DNA of 44,442 nucleotides, taken from contig PXUB01000028.1 of the NCBI GenBank assembly GCA_003009755.1, positions 1 through 44,442 on the forward strand, read 5' to 3'. Shown here one piece after another: positions 14,920 through 23,869 of the stretch. Under the pieces are notes generated by a model. That model was not told where the DNA came from and ran no database searches. It saw nothing but the letters and a program-made list of their open reading frames with translations. The translations under genes were made by a program, and so were the position numbers. Numbering within the stretch: position 1 is the first letter of the stretch; each line of letters begins with the position of its first letter. The DNA is from Thermoplasmatales archaeon SW_10_69_26. GTDB taxonomy: Archaea; Thermoplasmatota; SW-10-69-26.

Positions 14920-15213
14920 GTGCCGCGTTCCTCGCGCGAGATCGTCCGCACCGCTGTCGGGCTCGCCGCGCTCGCCCCAGCCGGTGGGCTGTTCGTGCTC
15001 GCCGTCATCCTGATGCGCGACGGCGGCGCCGGCGTCTTCGCCGGCCTCTTCGTCGGTCTGCTGGCCGTCGGGCTGCTGGCGGTCGCGTTCATGATGACCT
15101 ACGCGCCGGTCACGATCGGCAACCTTCTCGGCGACGACGGCGACGACGAACCGCCCCATCCGGACACCGACGGCCGCCCCCCCGAGCCGGACGAACGACG
15201 GCCGCGTCCGTGA
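14920..15213 (+). CDS. Small two-helix membrane protein
   Basis: 97 residues from the GTG at 14920, selected by the CTTAACC box about 25 bases upstream; the earlier frame is Pro-rich and not coding-like. Two hydrophobic helices (about 10-29 and 36-61) are joined by a short Gly-rich loop (RDGGAGVF). The C-terminal 35 residues are acidic and Pro-rich (DDGDDEPPHP). No family is recognised. Its TGA is immediately followed by the TCA that is the reverse-strand stop of tsr3, so the two convergent genes share the palindrome TGATCA with no spacer. Confidence 0.7.
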   Translation: MPRSSREIVRTAVGLAALAPAGGLFVLAVILMRDGGAGVFAGLFVGLLAVGLLAVAFMMTYAPVTIGNLLGDDGDDEPPHPDTDGRPPEPDERRPRP

Positions 15214-15750
15214 TCAGTCCTCCGGCAGGAAGGCCTGCTGGGCTTCGACGACCTCGGTACTATCCGCGCACTCGGCGTAGGCCGCCAGCGGTTGCTCGTT
15301 CATCGCCCAGAAGCTCTCGTGCCAGCCGAACTTGCTCATGGCGGTCTCGGCGTCCTGGCGGCGCCCGAGGATCGTCAACGCCGAGGCCACGGCCTCGACC
15401 GTGCTCAGCTGGAAGGCTTTGCCGTAGTTCACGGGGTTGGCCGCCACGAGGTAGGGCAGGGCCCGCGGTTCGGCCCGGTCGCCGAGCTGCTCGAAGGCTT
15501 CACGAGCGCGCTTCCACGAGCAATCGAGCGCGGCGAGGCCGCTGGTGGCCAGGTGCTCGCGGTCGGCCGGCGATAGCGCCTGGTCGGCGAAGGGATGCAA
15601 CAAGACCGCGCCGCGGGGGACCTCGCGCTCGTCGACGAGCTCGGCCATGTGGAAGCGCTCGAGCTTGCGCGCCGTGCACTTCGCGGGATCGTCGTCGTCC
15701 TCGTGGACGACCAGCACCCGCGACTCCAGCGGCGTCAAGGCGTCGGTCAC
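15214..15750 (-). CDS. tsr3: rRNA aminocarboxypropyltransferase Tsr3
   Basis: 178 residues, GTG start at 15750 with GAGGTGAG upstream. Family landmarks: [13 protein letters not shown] in the N-terminal half, [34 protein letters not shown] (the SAM-binding core of the SPOUT-like Tsr3/DUF367 fold), and a C-terminal [14 protein letters not shown]. Tsr3 moves the 3-amino-3-carboxypropyl group of SAM onto a hypermodified uridine of small-subunit rRNA late in ribosome maturation. It lies 73 bases downstream of taw2 on the same strand. Both enzymes use the same unusual half of SAM, so the pairing is striking. Confidence 0.92.
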   Translation of the reverse strand: MTDALTPLESRVLVVHEDDDDPAKCTARKLERFHMAELVDEREVPRGAVLLHPFADQALSPADREHLATSGLAALDCSWKRAREAFEQLGDRAEPRALPYLVAANPVNYGKAFQLSTVEAVASALTILGRRQDAETAMSKFGWHESFWAMNEQPLAAYAECADSTEVVEAQQAFLPED

Positions 15751-15823
15751 CGTCTCACCTCGCCCGTAGGCACGGTGGCCCCGTGTGCGCTGGCACCGGA
15801 TGAGCGTTCCGGCTGGGCGGTGC

Positions 15824-16873
15824 TCACGGCGACACCTCGAGATCGAGTCCCACGTGGGCGTGCCCGGGTCCCATCGTCTTCACGACGCGGGCGCCTTGGA
15901 TCTCGACGTCCACGTCCGCCAACGCCTCGTGGCCGTTGATGAGGTCCCTGCCGTGCTCGATCGGGTCGGGTTGGGGGGCTTCGTCGTGGTAGTGGATGCA
16001 CCCGCCCTCCGGCTTGAGGGCGTCGAGGGCGGTCTCGAGGAAGGCGTCCGTGCCTGGGAGGTAGCCCATGTGCACGCGATCGGCCACCCCGCTGGGCGCC
16101 CCCTCGCGGCAGTCGCCCTCCCGGATCGCGATCGCCTCGCCCAGCTCGTTCAGCGCGCGGTTCTCGCGGAGGAACTCGACCGCCGTGGGGTTGGCCTCGC
16201 AGGCGATCACGCGCGCCCCAGCGGAGGCCAAGGGCAGCGCGAAGTAGCCGATGCCGGCGAACAGGTCCACGACGGTCTCGCCCGGAGCCACCTCGTCCCG
16301 CAACCGGTGGCGCTCGGTCTTGTTGCCGGGGCTGAACATGACCTCCCGCGGGTCCAGGCGGTAAACGATCCCGTGCTCGCGGTGCACGGTCTCGGTGTCC
16401 TCGTCCCCGCACAACAGCCGGGTCTCGGGCTCGCGGAACTCGCCGCTCGAGCCCTCGAGATGCACGACCGAGCTCACGTCGAGCACGTCCGCGTACGCCC
16501 GGGCCACCGTCTCGGCTTCCGGGTGCAGGTCGTCGGGGAGGCGAAGCACGAGCACGTCGCCCAGCTCGGTCCAGCCCGTCGGCACCGCGGCCTGCTGTTC
16601 GGCGTCGAGCACCGGGTCGAGCCGTTCCCGCACGATCTCGATCGGCGGGCGGCGGGGATCGTGCTCGAGCTCGGTCTCGACGAGCCGGGCGCCCTCGAGC
16701 AGCTCGGCCGCGCGAGCCGGCCGCTCGACCGGGATCAGCACCCGCTCGTCCTCCCGATGGACGCGGTAGCGATCGTCTCGCAGACCCTCGCCCCCCAGGC
16801 GCTGGAGCGCGTCCCCGGCGCTGGCCGCCGGGACGCTTACACAAACGCCAAAGGGAGGGGCCGCCGTGGTCAT
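15824..16873 (-). CDS. taw2: tRNA(Phe) 4-demethylwyosine aminocarboxypropyltransferase Taw2
   Basis: 349 residues from the ATG at 16873. The N-terminal domain (about 1-110) resembles that of the Trm5/Tyw2 group ([22 protein letters not shown]). The methyltransferase-like core starts near 185 with [18 protein letters not shown], then [16 protein letters not shown] (SAM motif I) and [19 protein letters not shown]. Where Trm5 has its catalytic Asn-Leu-Pro, this protein has [11 protein letters not shown] followed by GCIHYHDE, the Taw2/Tyw2 pattern, so I call Taw2 rather than Trm5. Taw2 adds the aminocarboxypropyl group during wyosine synthesis at G37 of tRNA(Phe). Its start overlaps the start region of the divergent gene at 16866. 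Confidence 0.78.
   Translation of the reverse strand: MTTAAPPFGVCVSVPAASAGDALQRLGGEGLRDDRYRVHREDERVLIPVERPARAAELLEGARLVETELEHDPRRPPIEIVRERLDPVLDAEQQAAVPTGWTELGDVLVLRLPDDLHPEAETVARAYADVLDVSSVVHLEGSSGEFREPETRLLCGDEDTETVHREHGIVYRLDPREVMFSPGNKTERHRLRDEVAPGETVVDLFAGIGYFALPLASAGARVIACEANPTAVEFLRENRALNELGEAIAIREGDCREGAPSGVADRVHMGYLPGTDAFLETALDALKPEGGCIHYHDEAPQPDPIEHGRDLINGHEALADVDVEIQGARVVKTMGPGHAHVGLDLEVSP
16835..16860 (+). promoter_or_regulatory. TATA-like box and ribosome binding site inside taw2
   Basis: GCTTACACAAA (16835-16845) and GGGAGGGG (16853-16860) precede the GTG at 16866 with good spacing. They lie within the first codons of taw2, read on the opposite strand, so the two promoters must interfere or be coordinated. 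Confidence 0.4.
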
Positions 16874-18515
16874 ATCGATGCGAACCAAGTTCGTCCCCCT
16901 GATTGCGTTTTCGCTGGTGGCTCTCCTCGCGGTCGCGGGGACGGCCGCCGCGCAATCCGAGGACCCCACCCCCGAGGCACCGCGATGGCTGGAGACCGAG
17001 CACGAGGTGTCCTTGGACGAGGATCTGCGAGAGCTGAGCCTCGATGGGACGACCGATCTCCACGAGTTCCAGACCGACAACCGGGCGCTGGAGTTCGAGT
17101 GCGGCGGCTCCGTGTGCACGGCCGACGACCTGCGCGAGACCTACCAACAGAACCCCGATGCCCGGGACGACCTGGTCGAAGCGATCGAGTCGGCCGTCGA
17201 GGAGCGGATCGACGCGGCGCTGGCCAACCTGGCGAGGGGGGATGCCTCGCCCTCGAGCAACGCGACCGTCGACGAGAGCGCGCTGGCCGAGCCCGTCGAA
17301 GGGAGCCCCTACCAGCCCGCCATCCCGATCGCGGCCGAGGGCTCGGTCGCGCTGGGCCTGCTGGACGGGACCGACGTCGACGCCGACCAAGCCGAGGCTC
17401 TGTTCCGCATGGGCGCCCAGGTCGACCAAGCCATCGACCAGGAGGTCCGACCCGGCACGAACCTGACCTTGACCCTCTCCGCCCCGTCGCCGGCGAGCGT
17501 CATCTCCGCGAACGCGGGCACGACGGCCGGCGATGGCAGCCAGGTCACGTGGACGGAGACGAACTGGCGCAGCTCGGAGCCGGTCGCGATCGAGGACGAG
17601 GTTCGCCTGGGTGACCCCAGCGTCGAGGTCCCCAACGCGACGGACGCCGAGGTCGGCGTCAGGCTCGACATCGCGGACGTGAACGTTCGCTACGGTGACG
17701 TGTTCGGTGACGCCGCCCCCGCCGACGCCACGGTCGCCGTCACGGTCGACGGCCGCTTCGCCGCCATCGAGAACCCGCGCGAGATCGACCGCGTGCACCT
17801 GCCCTACCTCTCGGCCGACGCCATCCGGATCGCGCTCGAGAACGACCTCCTCGAGACCCGGCAGCTGCTCTCGCTCGAGGAGCAGGCCCGCCGACAGATG
17901 AAGCAGACCATGGAGGAGATCACCGGCGAGTCCGTGCAGGTCTCCGGCGGGTTCCCCGCGGGGGACCTCTCCAGCCAGGCCGTGGGCGAACCGGCCGGCA
18001 CCGGCGAGCCGATCACGCTCCGGTTGAACACCAGCGCCCAGGTGCCGTTCCCACCCGAGCAACCCGCCGGCGCCCAGGGCTTCACGGTCACGACGCTGTC
18101 GATGGGGTCCTTCGATCTGCCGAACATCGACACCCCCTACGGGAGCGACTCGGCGATCACGGTCGTGCTCCCCGAGGGCCTGGACCTGGACTTCGAGCCG
18201 CCGGCCGGCTACGACGTCGAGGAGACCACCCAGGACGGACGGCAGGCCTACGTGTTCGCCTCGAACGGGGAGGATGGCTCCGGCGAAGCCGCCACGGTCC
18301 AGAACGCCGACGTCGTCGTGAACCACCCCTTCGTGTGGGACGTGTTCTGGCCCGTGCTCGTCGCGCTGGCGCTGTTGTTGATCGTCCTCCCGGCGGTCGT
18401 GATCGGGTTGACGATCCGACGCCGCCGCAGGCGCGGCCCGCCCAGCGCCGGCGAGTCGGCCCAGCCGATCGCCGGTTCCCAGGCCAGCCAGCGCTCCTCG
18501 CCCGACGAGGAGTAG
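16866..18515 (+). CDS. Type I membrane surface protein of unknown function
   Basis: 549 residues. GTG at 16866 is chosen because GGGAGGGG lies 5 bases upstream; an in-frame ATG at 16878 would drop four residues. A signal peptide (about 8-28, ending TAAAQ) is followed by a large acidic extracellular region with few cysteines. One membrane helix lies near 488-512 (WPVLVALALLLIVLPAVVIG), then an Arg stretch (RRRRRR) and a short Ser-rich cytoplasmic tail. The ectodomain is beta-rich with one helical segment (LLSLEEQARRQMKQTMEEI). I do not recognise the family. It overlaps the start of divergent taw2 by eight bases and ends two bases from convergent geranylgeranyl reductase. Confidence 0.8.
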   Translation: MVISMRTKFVPLIAFSLVALLAVAGTAAAQSEDPTPEAPRWLETEHEVSLDEDLRELSLDGTTDLHEFQTDNRALEFECGGSVCTADDLRETYQQNPDARDDLVEAIESAVEERIDAALANLARGDASPSSNATVDESALAEPVEGSPYQPAIPIAAEGSVALGLLDGTDVDADQAEALFRMGAQVDQAIDQEVRPGTNLTLTLSAPSPASVISANAGTTAGDGSQVTWTETNWRSSEPVAIEDEVRLGDPSVEVPNATDAEVGVRLDIADVNVRYGDVFGDAAPADATVAVTVDGRFAAIENPREIDRVHLPYLSADAIRIALENDLLETRQLLSLEEQARRQMKQTMEEITGESVQVSGGFPAGDLSSQAVGEPAGTGEPITLRLNTSAQVPFPPEQPAGAQGFTVTTLSMGSFDLPNIDTPYGSDSAITVVLPEGLDLDFEPPAGYDVEETTQDGRQAYVFASNGEDGSGEAATVQNADVVVNHPFVWDVFWPVLVALALLLIVLPAVVIGLTIRRRRRRGPPSAGESAQPIAGSQASQRSSPDEE

Positions 18516-18524
18516 GCCTACTCC
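18509..18524. repeat. 16-base palindrome joining two convergent stop codons
   Basis: GGAGTAGGCCTACTCC is a perfect palindrome holding both TAG stops (plus strand 18513-18515, minus strand 18518-18520). Each gene therefore ends GAG-TAG. It could form a hairpin in either mRNA. Confidence 0.5.
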
Positions 18525-19741
18525 GTGGGCACGTGATCCAGCGTGAGGTTGCTCGCGAAGCCCTTCAGGACGGCGGGTGCGTACCGGATCAGGCCGGGTT
18601 CGGCCTTGATCAAGCGGAACGCGAGCTTGCTGACGTAGTCGATGTCCCCGTGCTCGTTGAGGATGCGGGTGACCTCGGGCTGGGTCAACCGGTCCCAGAT
18701 GTCGTCCAGGTCCTCGTCGTCGAGCTGCAGGAAGGCGTGCCGGAGCGTCATCATGATGCGCAGCTCGCGCCCGATCGAGGACGACCACGCCTGGTGGTAG
18801 GCCTCCAACCGCTCCTCGGATAGATCGTCCTCCGCCAGCGCCTCCCCAAGCTCGTCGGCGAGCATCTCGGCGCAGCAGATGCCCGTGTAGATCCCGCCCC
18901 CGGTCGTCGGTTTGGCCTGCCCCGCCGCGTCCCCGACCAAGGCCACGCGGTCGCGGACGGTCTCCTCGGCCGGTCCGAAGGGGATCGTGGCCGAGATCGT
19001 GAACTGCTCCTCGGCCCCGTCGAGGTGCGGGGCCGACAGCGGATCGTCGAACATTCGCTCGTAGTAGTGCTTGGCCGGCTGGGGCGCGTTCCAGACGCCG
19101 GCCTCGACCTTGCCCCGGTCCTCGCCGGTGGGGACGATGTAGGTGAAGAAGCCGGGCGCGCGCTCCTCGCCCAGCCACATCTCGACGCCCTCCGGGTCGA
19201 GCCCTTCCAGGCCCGTCATCTCGGCGCCGTGCAGGCTGATGTACTGTCTGGGCTCGAAGAGGTCGAACCACTTCCCGACGCGGCTTTGGGCGCCGTCGGC
19301 GCCGACGATGGCGCGCGCCTCGATCGTCCCCTCGTCCTCGGGGGTCCGATAGCTGGCCTCGACGCCTTCGGCGGTGTAGCGGGCGCCCGTGACCTTGGTG
19401 CCCAGGCGCTGCTCGGCGCCGGCCTCGCGAGCCAGCGTGGCCAGCTTGCGGTCGACGGCGGCGCGGTCGCTGGCCACGGACTTGAGCTCGTCGGCCTCGA
19501 GGTGCAACAGCGTGCCGTCGGGAGCGTAGATGCGGGCTTTGCGCAGCTCGGTGTGGACAATCGGCTCGACGTCGAAGGGAAGCTTGTCCATCAGGTGCGG
19601 CGTCAACAGGCCCCCGCACTGGACAGGGTGGCCGATCTCGTCGTGCTCCTCGACCTGAACCACGTCGTGGCCCTCGCTGGCCAGCTCGCGTGCGACGGTG
19701 GACCCGGCGGGGCCTCCGCCGACGACGAGCACGTCACGCAT
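18518..19741 (-). CDS. Geranylgeranyl reductase (FAD-dependent)
   Basis: 407 residues. It has an N-terminal Rossmann FAD site (VLVVGGGPAGSTVARELA), the GGLLTPHLMDKL segment near the substrate pocket, a second FAD motif (AIVGADGAQSRVGKW), and the third motif RVALVGDAAGQAKPTTGGGI. The C-terminal part is helical (AFLQLDDEDLDDIWDRL). Archaeal enzymes of this family reduce the double bonds of geranylgeranyl chains to give saturated phytanyl membrane lipids; some members reduce other isoprenoids. It should be soluble or membrane-associated in the cytoplasm. The gene stands alone, convergent with the type I membrane protein. Confidence 0.93.
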   Translation of the reverse strand: MRDVLVVGGGPAGSTVARELASEGHDVVQVEEHDEIGHPVQCGGLLTPHLMDKLPFDVEPIVHTELRKARIYAPDGTLLHLEADELKSVASDRAAVDRKLATLAREAGAEQRLGTKVTGARYTAEGVEASYRTPEDEGTIEARAIVGADGAQSRVGKWFDLFEPRQYISLHGAEMTGLEGLDPEGVEMWLGEERAPGFFTYIVPTGEDRGKVEAGVWNAPQPAKHYYERMFDDPLSAPHLDGAEEQFTISATIPFGPAEETVRDRVALVGDAAGQAKPTTGGGIYTGICCAEMLADELGEALAEDDLSEERLEAYHQAWSSSIGRELRIMMTLRHAFLQLDDEDLDDIWDRLTQPEVTRILNEHGDIDYVSKLAFRLIKAEPGLIRYAPAVLKGFASNLTLDHVPTE

Positions 19742-19937
19742 CCCGACCGCTCCCGGCTGGACGCATCAGGCGCCCAACCGGGAGGGAGTACAAGAGGCCG
19801 GGGGACGCCCGGCTCGGTCGGCCCACCGGCGGCCGTCGAGGCCCGCGGTGATCGGCAGGCCCGCGCCGGCGTCCTCGGTGTGGGGGCGGCGCCAGCCTCG
19901 GAGCGCGGGCTCGGCCGCTGCCGATGGATTCCGGCAT

Positions 19938-19945
19938 GCTTAAGG
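19938..19945 (+). promoter_or_regulatory. TATA-like box for the 19971 gene
   Basis: GCTTAAGG, 26-33 bases before the GTG at 19971. The rest of the 229-base gap 19742-19970 shows no gene. Confidence 0.6.
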
Positions 19946-19970
19946 GAGGCTGGGGGTAATCCGGGAGGCG

Positions 19971-20552
19971 GTGCCCACCTTGAACGAGGCCGTCGTGCAG
20001 CTGTTGATCAGCTGGTCGGACCCGAAGGCGCTGGGGGCGGGGATCATCGCCCTCACGCTCGTCGGCGTGATCGCCGTCCTGATGAACCAGAAGAGCAACC
20101 AGACGGCCAGCAGCGCAAGCGCGGGCGCCTCGGCCACAGCCGGCGCCGCCAGCTCCTCGCCGGACCCGCAACCGATGCCGTCCACGCCCGAGCAGCTCAA
20201 ACAGCGGGCCGAGTCGGCCGACACCTCGCTGTCCAGCGGCGAGGGCGAAACGGTGGCCGAGATGCTCGCCAGCGAGACGTTCGACGACACCGAGCTTTTG
20301 TCCCGCTTCGTGCGCGACGCCGACGGGGAGGAGGTGGGCGAGACGATGACCGTGACCGAGGACGAGGTCGTCGTCAAGCAGGACGGCGAGTTCTTCGCCG
20401 TCGACCCCGACGCGATCATCGAGAAGGACGGCAACCTCGTCCTCGACCCGAACGTCGACTGGGACGAGGCCCGCGAGCGCGGTGAAGCCTGGCGCGAGGC
20501 CAACCTCGACCGCATGCAGTACGACGAGGAAGGCCTCCCCGCCGACGATTGA
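19971..20552 (+). CDS. Membrane-anchored protein with C-terminal beta-rich domain
   Basis: 193 residues, GTG start fitting the GCTTAAGG box. One membrane helix (about 22-40, ALGAGIIALTLVGVIAVLM) is followed by a low-complexity Ala/Ser/Pro linker (about 45-80). A helical segment and then a beta-rich domain (about 110-165) read EEVGETMTVTEDEVVVKQDG and FFAVDPDAIIEKDG, like a small barrel of PRC type. The acidic C-terminus ends DD. The N-terminus before the helix is short, so the domain probably sits outside or against the membrane; the topology is uncertain. I cannot name the family with confidence. Its TGA abuts the reverse stop of the PKD protein (TGATCA). Confidence 0.75.
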   Translation: MPTLNEAVVQLLISWSDPKALGAGIIALTLVGVIAVLMNQKSNQTASSASAGASATAGAASSSPDPQPMPSTPEQLKQRAESADTSLSSGEGETVAEMLASETFDDTELLSRFVRDADGEEVGETMTVTEDEVVVKQDGEFFAVDPDAIIEKDGNLVLDPNVDWDEARERGEAWREANLDRMQYDEEGLPADD

Positions 20553-23500
20553 TCAACCGAGGCCGACCGCGAACCGGTCCTCCATCGCCAGCGTCTCCGT
20601 ATCCTGGATCGGAGCGCTCGCCAGGCTGGGCGCCTGTGTCGTCACCGAGACGGTGTGCTCGCCCGGAACGAACAACCCACCCACGTCGCCGTCCAGTTCG
20701 ACGACCAGGCTGCCGTCGGCGTCCGTGAGGACCTCCCGTTCCTCGGTGACGCGGTCGAGGCCTTCGTGCCGCATCGTGACGTCGACCGTCGTCCCCGCGA
20801 GGGGCGTGCCATCGTCGTAGGTCACCGTGGCGTGCACGAGCCGCGGCACGTGGGGACCTTGCTCAGCTCGATGGACGAAGAGGTCGCCGGTCAACGCGTC
20901 GTCGACGGTCACGTTCCTCGCGGTCGTGTCCGCGGCCAGCTGGGTATCCTGGGCGGTCAGCTCGACCTTGTAGGTCCCGTGCTCGTCGAAGGCTTGGGTC
21001 ACCTCGGCTCCGCTGCGGTAGACGCCGGAGACGTTCCACGACCAGCGCCGGATCGCGTCGCCGTCCGGGTCGCTGGCTTGCCCCTCGAAGGTCACCGGGT
21101 TCGGGGACCAGCGCGTGTCCGCCTGGGTCTCCGTGGGTCCGGCGATCGAGGCCTCCGGGGGGCGGTTGGGCACGATCTCGAGCTCGATCTGGTGCTCGGT
21201 CACGTCCTGGCCGTCGTCGGCCTGGATCGTCACGGTGTGCGTGGTTTCGGCAGCGTCGCTGGGCGGCTGGACCGTGATCCGCCACTCCTCGCCGTCCGCG
21301 GCGAAGGACGCGCTGGCGGGGAGTCCCTCCGCCGACAGCGTCACGTTGTTCCCGTCGGCGTCGTCGGCCTGCCCCTCGAGCACGGTCGTCTGCCCGCTGG
21401 AGGCCCGAGCCTGCTCGGGGCCGGTGAGGCTGGGCGGCCGGTTCGTGTTCTCGACGTCGACCGAGACGCTGGCTTCGGCCGTGCCGGTCGGCGTGCCGGC
21501 GTCCTCGACGGTCACCGTGATATCGGTCGTGGCGGGCGTGTCCGAGCGGTTGGTCACGTCGTAGTCGGGCGTCCAGGTGAGCGTGACCTCGTCCGGCGCC
21601 GTGAGATCGGCCCGGGCGCCGGTGGGGCCCTCCACGTCGGTGACGCGGACGGGGTCCCCGTCGGGGTCGTCGGCGGCGAGCGCGACGGAGAGCGTCTGGC
21701 CCTCGGCGGTGGCGGCGGTCTCGTTGCCGTCGAGCGATGGGAAGCGGTTGACGTCGACGGTCTTCTGCACGGTGCGGGCGTCGCCGTCGTCGTCGACCGC
21801 GGTGAAGTTGGCAGTGTAGGTGCCGCCCGTCGGGTATGTGTGCGTGGTCTCTTTGGTGGTCGCCGTCTGGCCGTCGCCGAACGCCCACGTCGTCTCCTCG
21901 ACGGTGCCGTCGGAATCGTCGGCGGTGCCGGTGACGGTGGCCTCGAGGCTGCCGGGCGTGGTGTCGACGGTCCCGGTCACGTTCGGGGGCACGTTGGCGA
22001 CCTGGATCTGCGTGGTCTCGGTCCAGGCGTGACCGTCGGGGTCGGTGACCGTGACGCTGACGTTGTAGGTGCCGTCGTCGGCGAAGCTGTGGGTTGGGCT
22101 CTCGGCCTCGGAGGTGGTGCCGTCGCCGAAGTCCCACGCGTACGAGAGCGAGGCATCGTCGCTGTTTTCGTCGGTCGCGTCGGCGTCGAAGGTGACGGTG
22201 TCCTGGGTCGTCGGCTCGCTGGGGTCGATCGCGATCTCCTCGACGACCGGGTTGGCCGCGTCGACGAAGTGGAGTGTGGAGGCGTTGCCGATGATCGGGA
22301 TGCCCTCGCCGGCGAGCACCTCGCTTCGACCGTCGTCGTCGACGTCGGCGGGGACCGGGCCGGAGATGCCGCCGTCGTCGGGGAAGGAGACCGACCAGCG
22401 CGGCTGGGTGTCGGCGTCGGCGAGGTCGGCGCCGTCGACGGCGAACATCCGCCCGGGCAGGGCGTCGGAGTTCACGACCTCGTCGGTAACGTTGATCGGG
22501 ACGGTGGAGCCGAGAAGCTCGGTGTCCTCGTCGCCGTCGATGTCGGCCACGGCGGGGCTGGCGGCGACCCAGGGGTCCTTGCCGTTGACGGGCGGCAGCG
22601 CGATCTTGCCGTCGTCGACGAAGCCCTCGGAGGTCAGCTCGAGCGACTGGATGCCGTTGAACACGCCGACGGAGACCTCGGGGACGTCGTCGTCGTCGAT
22701 GTCGGCGATCGCGGGCGAGCTGATGGCGACGAGCGGACCCACGGTCGCTTCGTGGTCGGCTTGCACGGTTCCGTCGGGCTCGACGGCGTAGAAGTGGCCG
22801 CCCTGGGCGCCGACGACGATCTCGGGTGTGCCGTCGGCGTCGAGGTCCTCGGCGGTGGGGGAGCCCAACGCCGGGCCGCTGAGGCCGACCTGCCAGTCGA
22901 TCGACCAGGTGCCCCCGGAACGCTCGAACGCGTAGAGGCTCTCGCCGCCGGTCTTGGCGGAGGGGAACAGCTGGGATAGCGTGTCGGGGACGCCGGTGGC
23001 GATGACGAGCTCGCGGGTGTCGTCGCCGTCGAGGTCCTCGTAGAGCGGGGTGGACCACGCCGGGCCGTCGAGCTCGATCGCCTGAAGCTGGTCACCGTCG
23101 TCGTCGTAGATGAGGAGGCTGCCGTCCTGGTCGCTCGTGGAGCCGCCGAGCGCGATCTCCTTGCCGTCCGTGTCGTCGAGGTCGGCGACGATGGGGCTGG
23201 AGGCAAGCAGGTCGCTGCTGGTGTCGCCGACCTGGGCGCTCCACTCCTGGATGCCATCGCGGGCGTTGAACACGCGGAGGGTGGAGTCGTCGAGGCTGGG
23301 GAGGACGACCTCCTTGACGTCGTCGCCGTCGAGGTCCTCGACGGTCGGCGAGGCGATGTAGCCGCCGGTGGACCCTGCCGGTGTCGTGGACCACAGCGTC
23401 TCGCCTCCGGGGGTGATCGCGTAGACGGTTCCCGGGGTGTTCTGGGCGGGGTAGGAACCGACGACGATCGTCGTGTCGCCGTCGACGGTCGTCACGGCGG

Positions 23501-23684
23501 GCGAGGATTCGATCGCTCCGTCGGCGTCGAAGGTCCACGGTTCGTAGGGGGTCTGGATGGCTCCCGCCTGGTCGGCCAGGCTGGTGTGTTCGTCGTCGTG
23601 GCGGAACTGCGACCAGTCGGCGATCCCCGTGGGTACGAGCAGGGCGATAGCGGCCAGGATGGCGATGACGCGCGTCAGTTGCAC
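20553..23684 (-). CDS. Large secreted protein: FG-GAP/propeller plus PKD domains
   Basis: 1043 residues, GTG start at 23684 with GGGAGG upstream. Signal peptide 1-22. Residues about 25-480 carry repeated DxDGDD(x)EVV-type FG-GAP/PQQ-like blades (EDLDGDDVKEVVLPSLDD, ADIDDDDVPEVSVG), a calcium-binding beta propeller. About 480-563 and 563-645 are PKD domains (YAWDFGDGTTSEAESPTHSF and TWAFGDGQTATTKETTHTY), then two cadherin-like domains (645-741 and 741-838), a third PKD domain (838-925) and a C-terminal Ig-like domain (926-1043). There is no membrane anchor. PKD and propeller modules typically mediate cell-surface adhesion. A TATA-like TTTACAT is at 23724-23730. Confidence 0.88.
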   Translation of the reverse strand: MQLTRVIAILAAIALLVPTGIADWSQFRHDDEHTSLADQAGAIQTPYEPWTFDADGAIESSPAVTTVDGDTTIVVGSYPAQNTPGTVYAITPGGETLWSTTPAGSTGGYIASPTVEDLDGDDVKEVVLPSLDDSTLRVFNARDGIQEWSAQVGDTSSDLLASSPIVADLDDTDGKEIALGGSTSDQDGSLLIYDDDGDQLQAIELDGPAWSTPLYEDLDGDDTRELVIATGVPDTLSQLFPSAKTGGESLYAFERSGGTWSIDWQVGLSGPALGSPTAEDLDADGTPEIVVGAQGGHFYAVEPDGTVQADHEATVGPLVAISSPAIADIDDDDVPEVSVGVFNGIQSLELTSEGFVDDGKIALPPVNGKDPWVAASPAVADIDGDEDTELLGSTVPINVTDEVVNSDALPGRMFAVDGADLADADTQPRWSVSFPDDGGISGPVPADVDDDGRSEVLAGEGIPIIGNASTLHFVDAANPVVEEIAIDPSEPTTQDTVTFDADATDENSDDASLSYAWDFGDGTTSEAESPTHSFADDGTYNVSVTVTDPDGHAWTETTQIQVANVPPNVTGTVDTTPGSLEATVTGTADDSDGTVEETTWAFGDGQTATTKETTHTYPTGGTYTANFTAVDDDGDARTVQKTVDVNRFPSLDGNETAATAEGQTLSVALAADDPDGDPVRVTDVEGPTGARADLTAPDEVTLTWTPDYDVTNRSDTPATTDITVTVEDAGTPTGTAEASVSVDVENTNRPPSLTGPEQARASSGQTTVLEGQADDADGNNVTLSAEGLPASASFAADGEEWRITVQPPSDAAETTHTVTIQADDGQDVTEHQIELEIVPNRPPEASIAGPTETQADTRWSPNPVTFEGQASDPDGDAIRRWSWNVSGVYRSGAEVTQAFDEHGTYKVELTAQDTQLAADTTARNVTVDDALTGDLFVHRAEQGPHVPRLVHATVTYDDGTPLAGTTVDVTMRHEGLDRVTEEREVLTDADGSLVVELDGDVGGLFVPGEHTVSVTTQAPSLASAPIQDTETLAMEDRFAVGLG

Positions 23685-23723
23685 GGAAAGCTAGCCTCCC
23701 GCGTGAACGAATAGACGAGATGC

Positions 23724-23730
23724 ATGTAAA
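23724..23730 (-). promoter_or_regulatory. TATA-like box for the PKD protein
   Basis: TTTACAT on the minus strand about 40-46 bases before the GTG; GGGAGG at 23695-23700 is the ribosome binding site. Confidence 0.4.
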
Positions 23731-23797
23731 TCCAAGGGCCCAACCGGGCGTGGTGAACGGACGAGAGCCACGCGAGCACGGTCGGTGTGGGATCGTT

Positions 23798-23826
23798 GGA
23801 GAAAGATAGGAGAAGAGGAGAGACGA
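23798..23826 (-). terminator. Pyrimidine tract after the duplicated-domain secreted protein
   Basis: Read on the minus strand this is a C/T-rich run (CTCTCCTCTTCTCC core) beginning about 45 bases after the stop at 23870. It resembles the tracts at 233-256, 1532-1557 and 10000-10020. Confidence 0.45.
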
Positions 23827-23869
23827 ACGGGAGGCGATCGCCTCCCGATCGTGGTTCAGGCGGGACCGT

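Noticed and set aside
15824-16873. Trm5 (tRNA m1G37 methyltransferase) assignment
   Set aside because: The catalytic Asn-Leu-Pro motif of Trm5 is replaced by the GYLPGT pattern, and MFSPGN plus IHYHDE fit Taw2 better.
15747-19619. 1290-codon minus-strand frame
   Set aside because: Crosses four real genes on both strands, Arg-rich, no recognisable domain.
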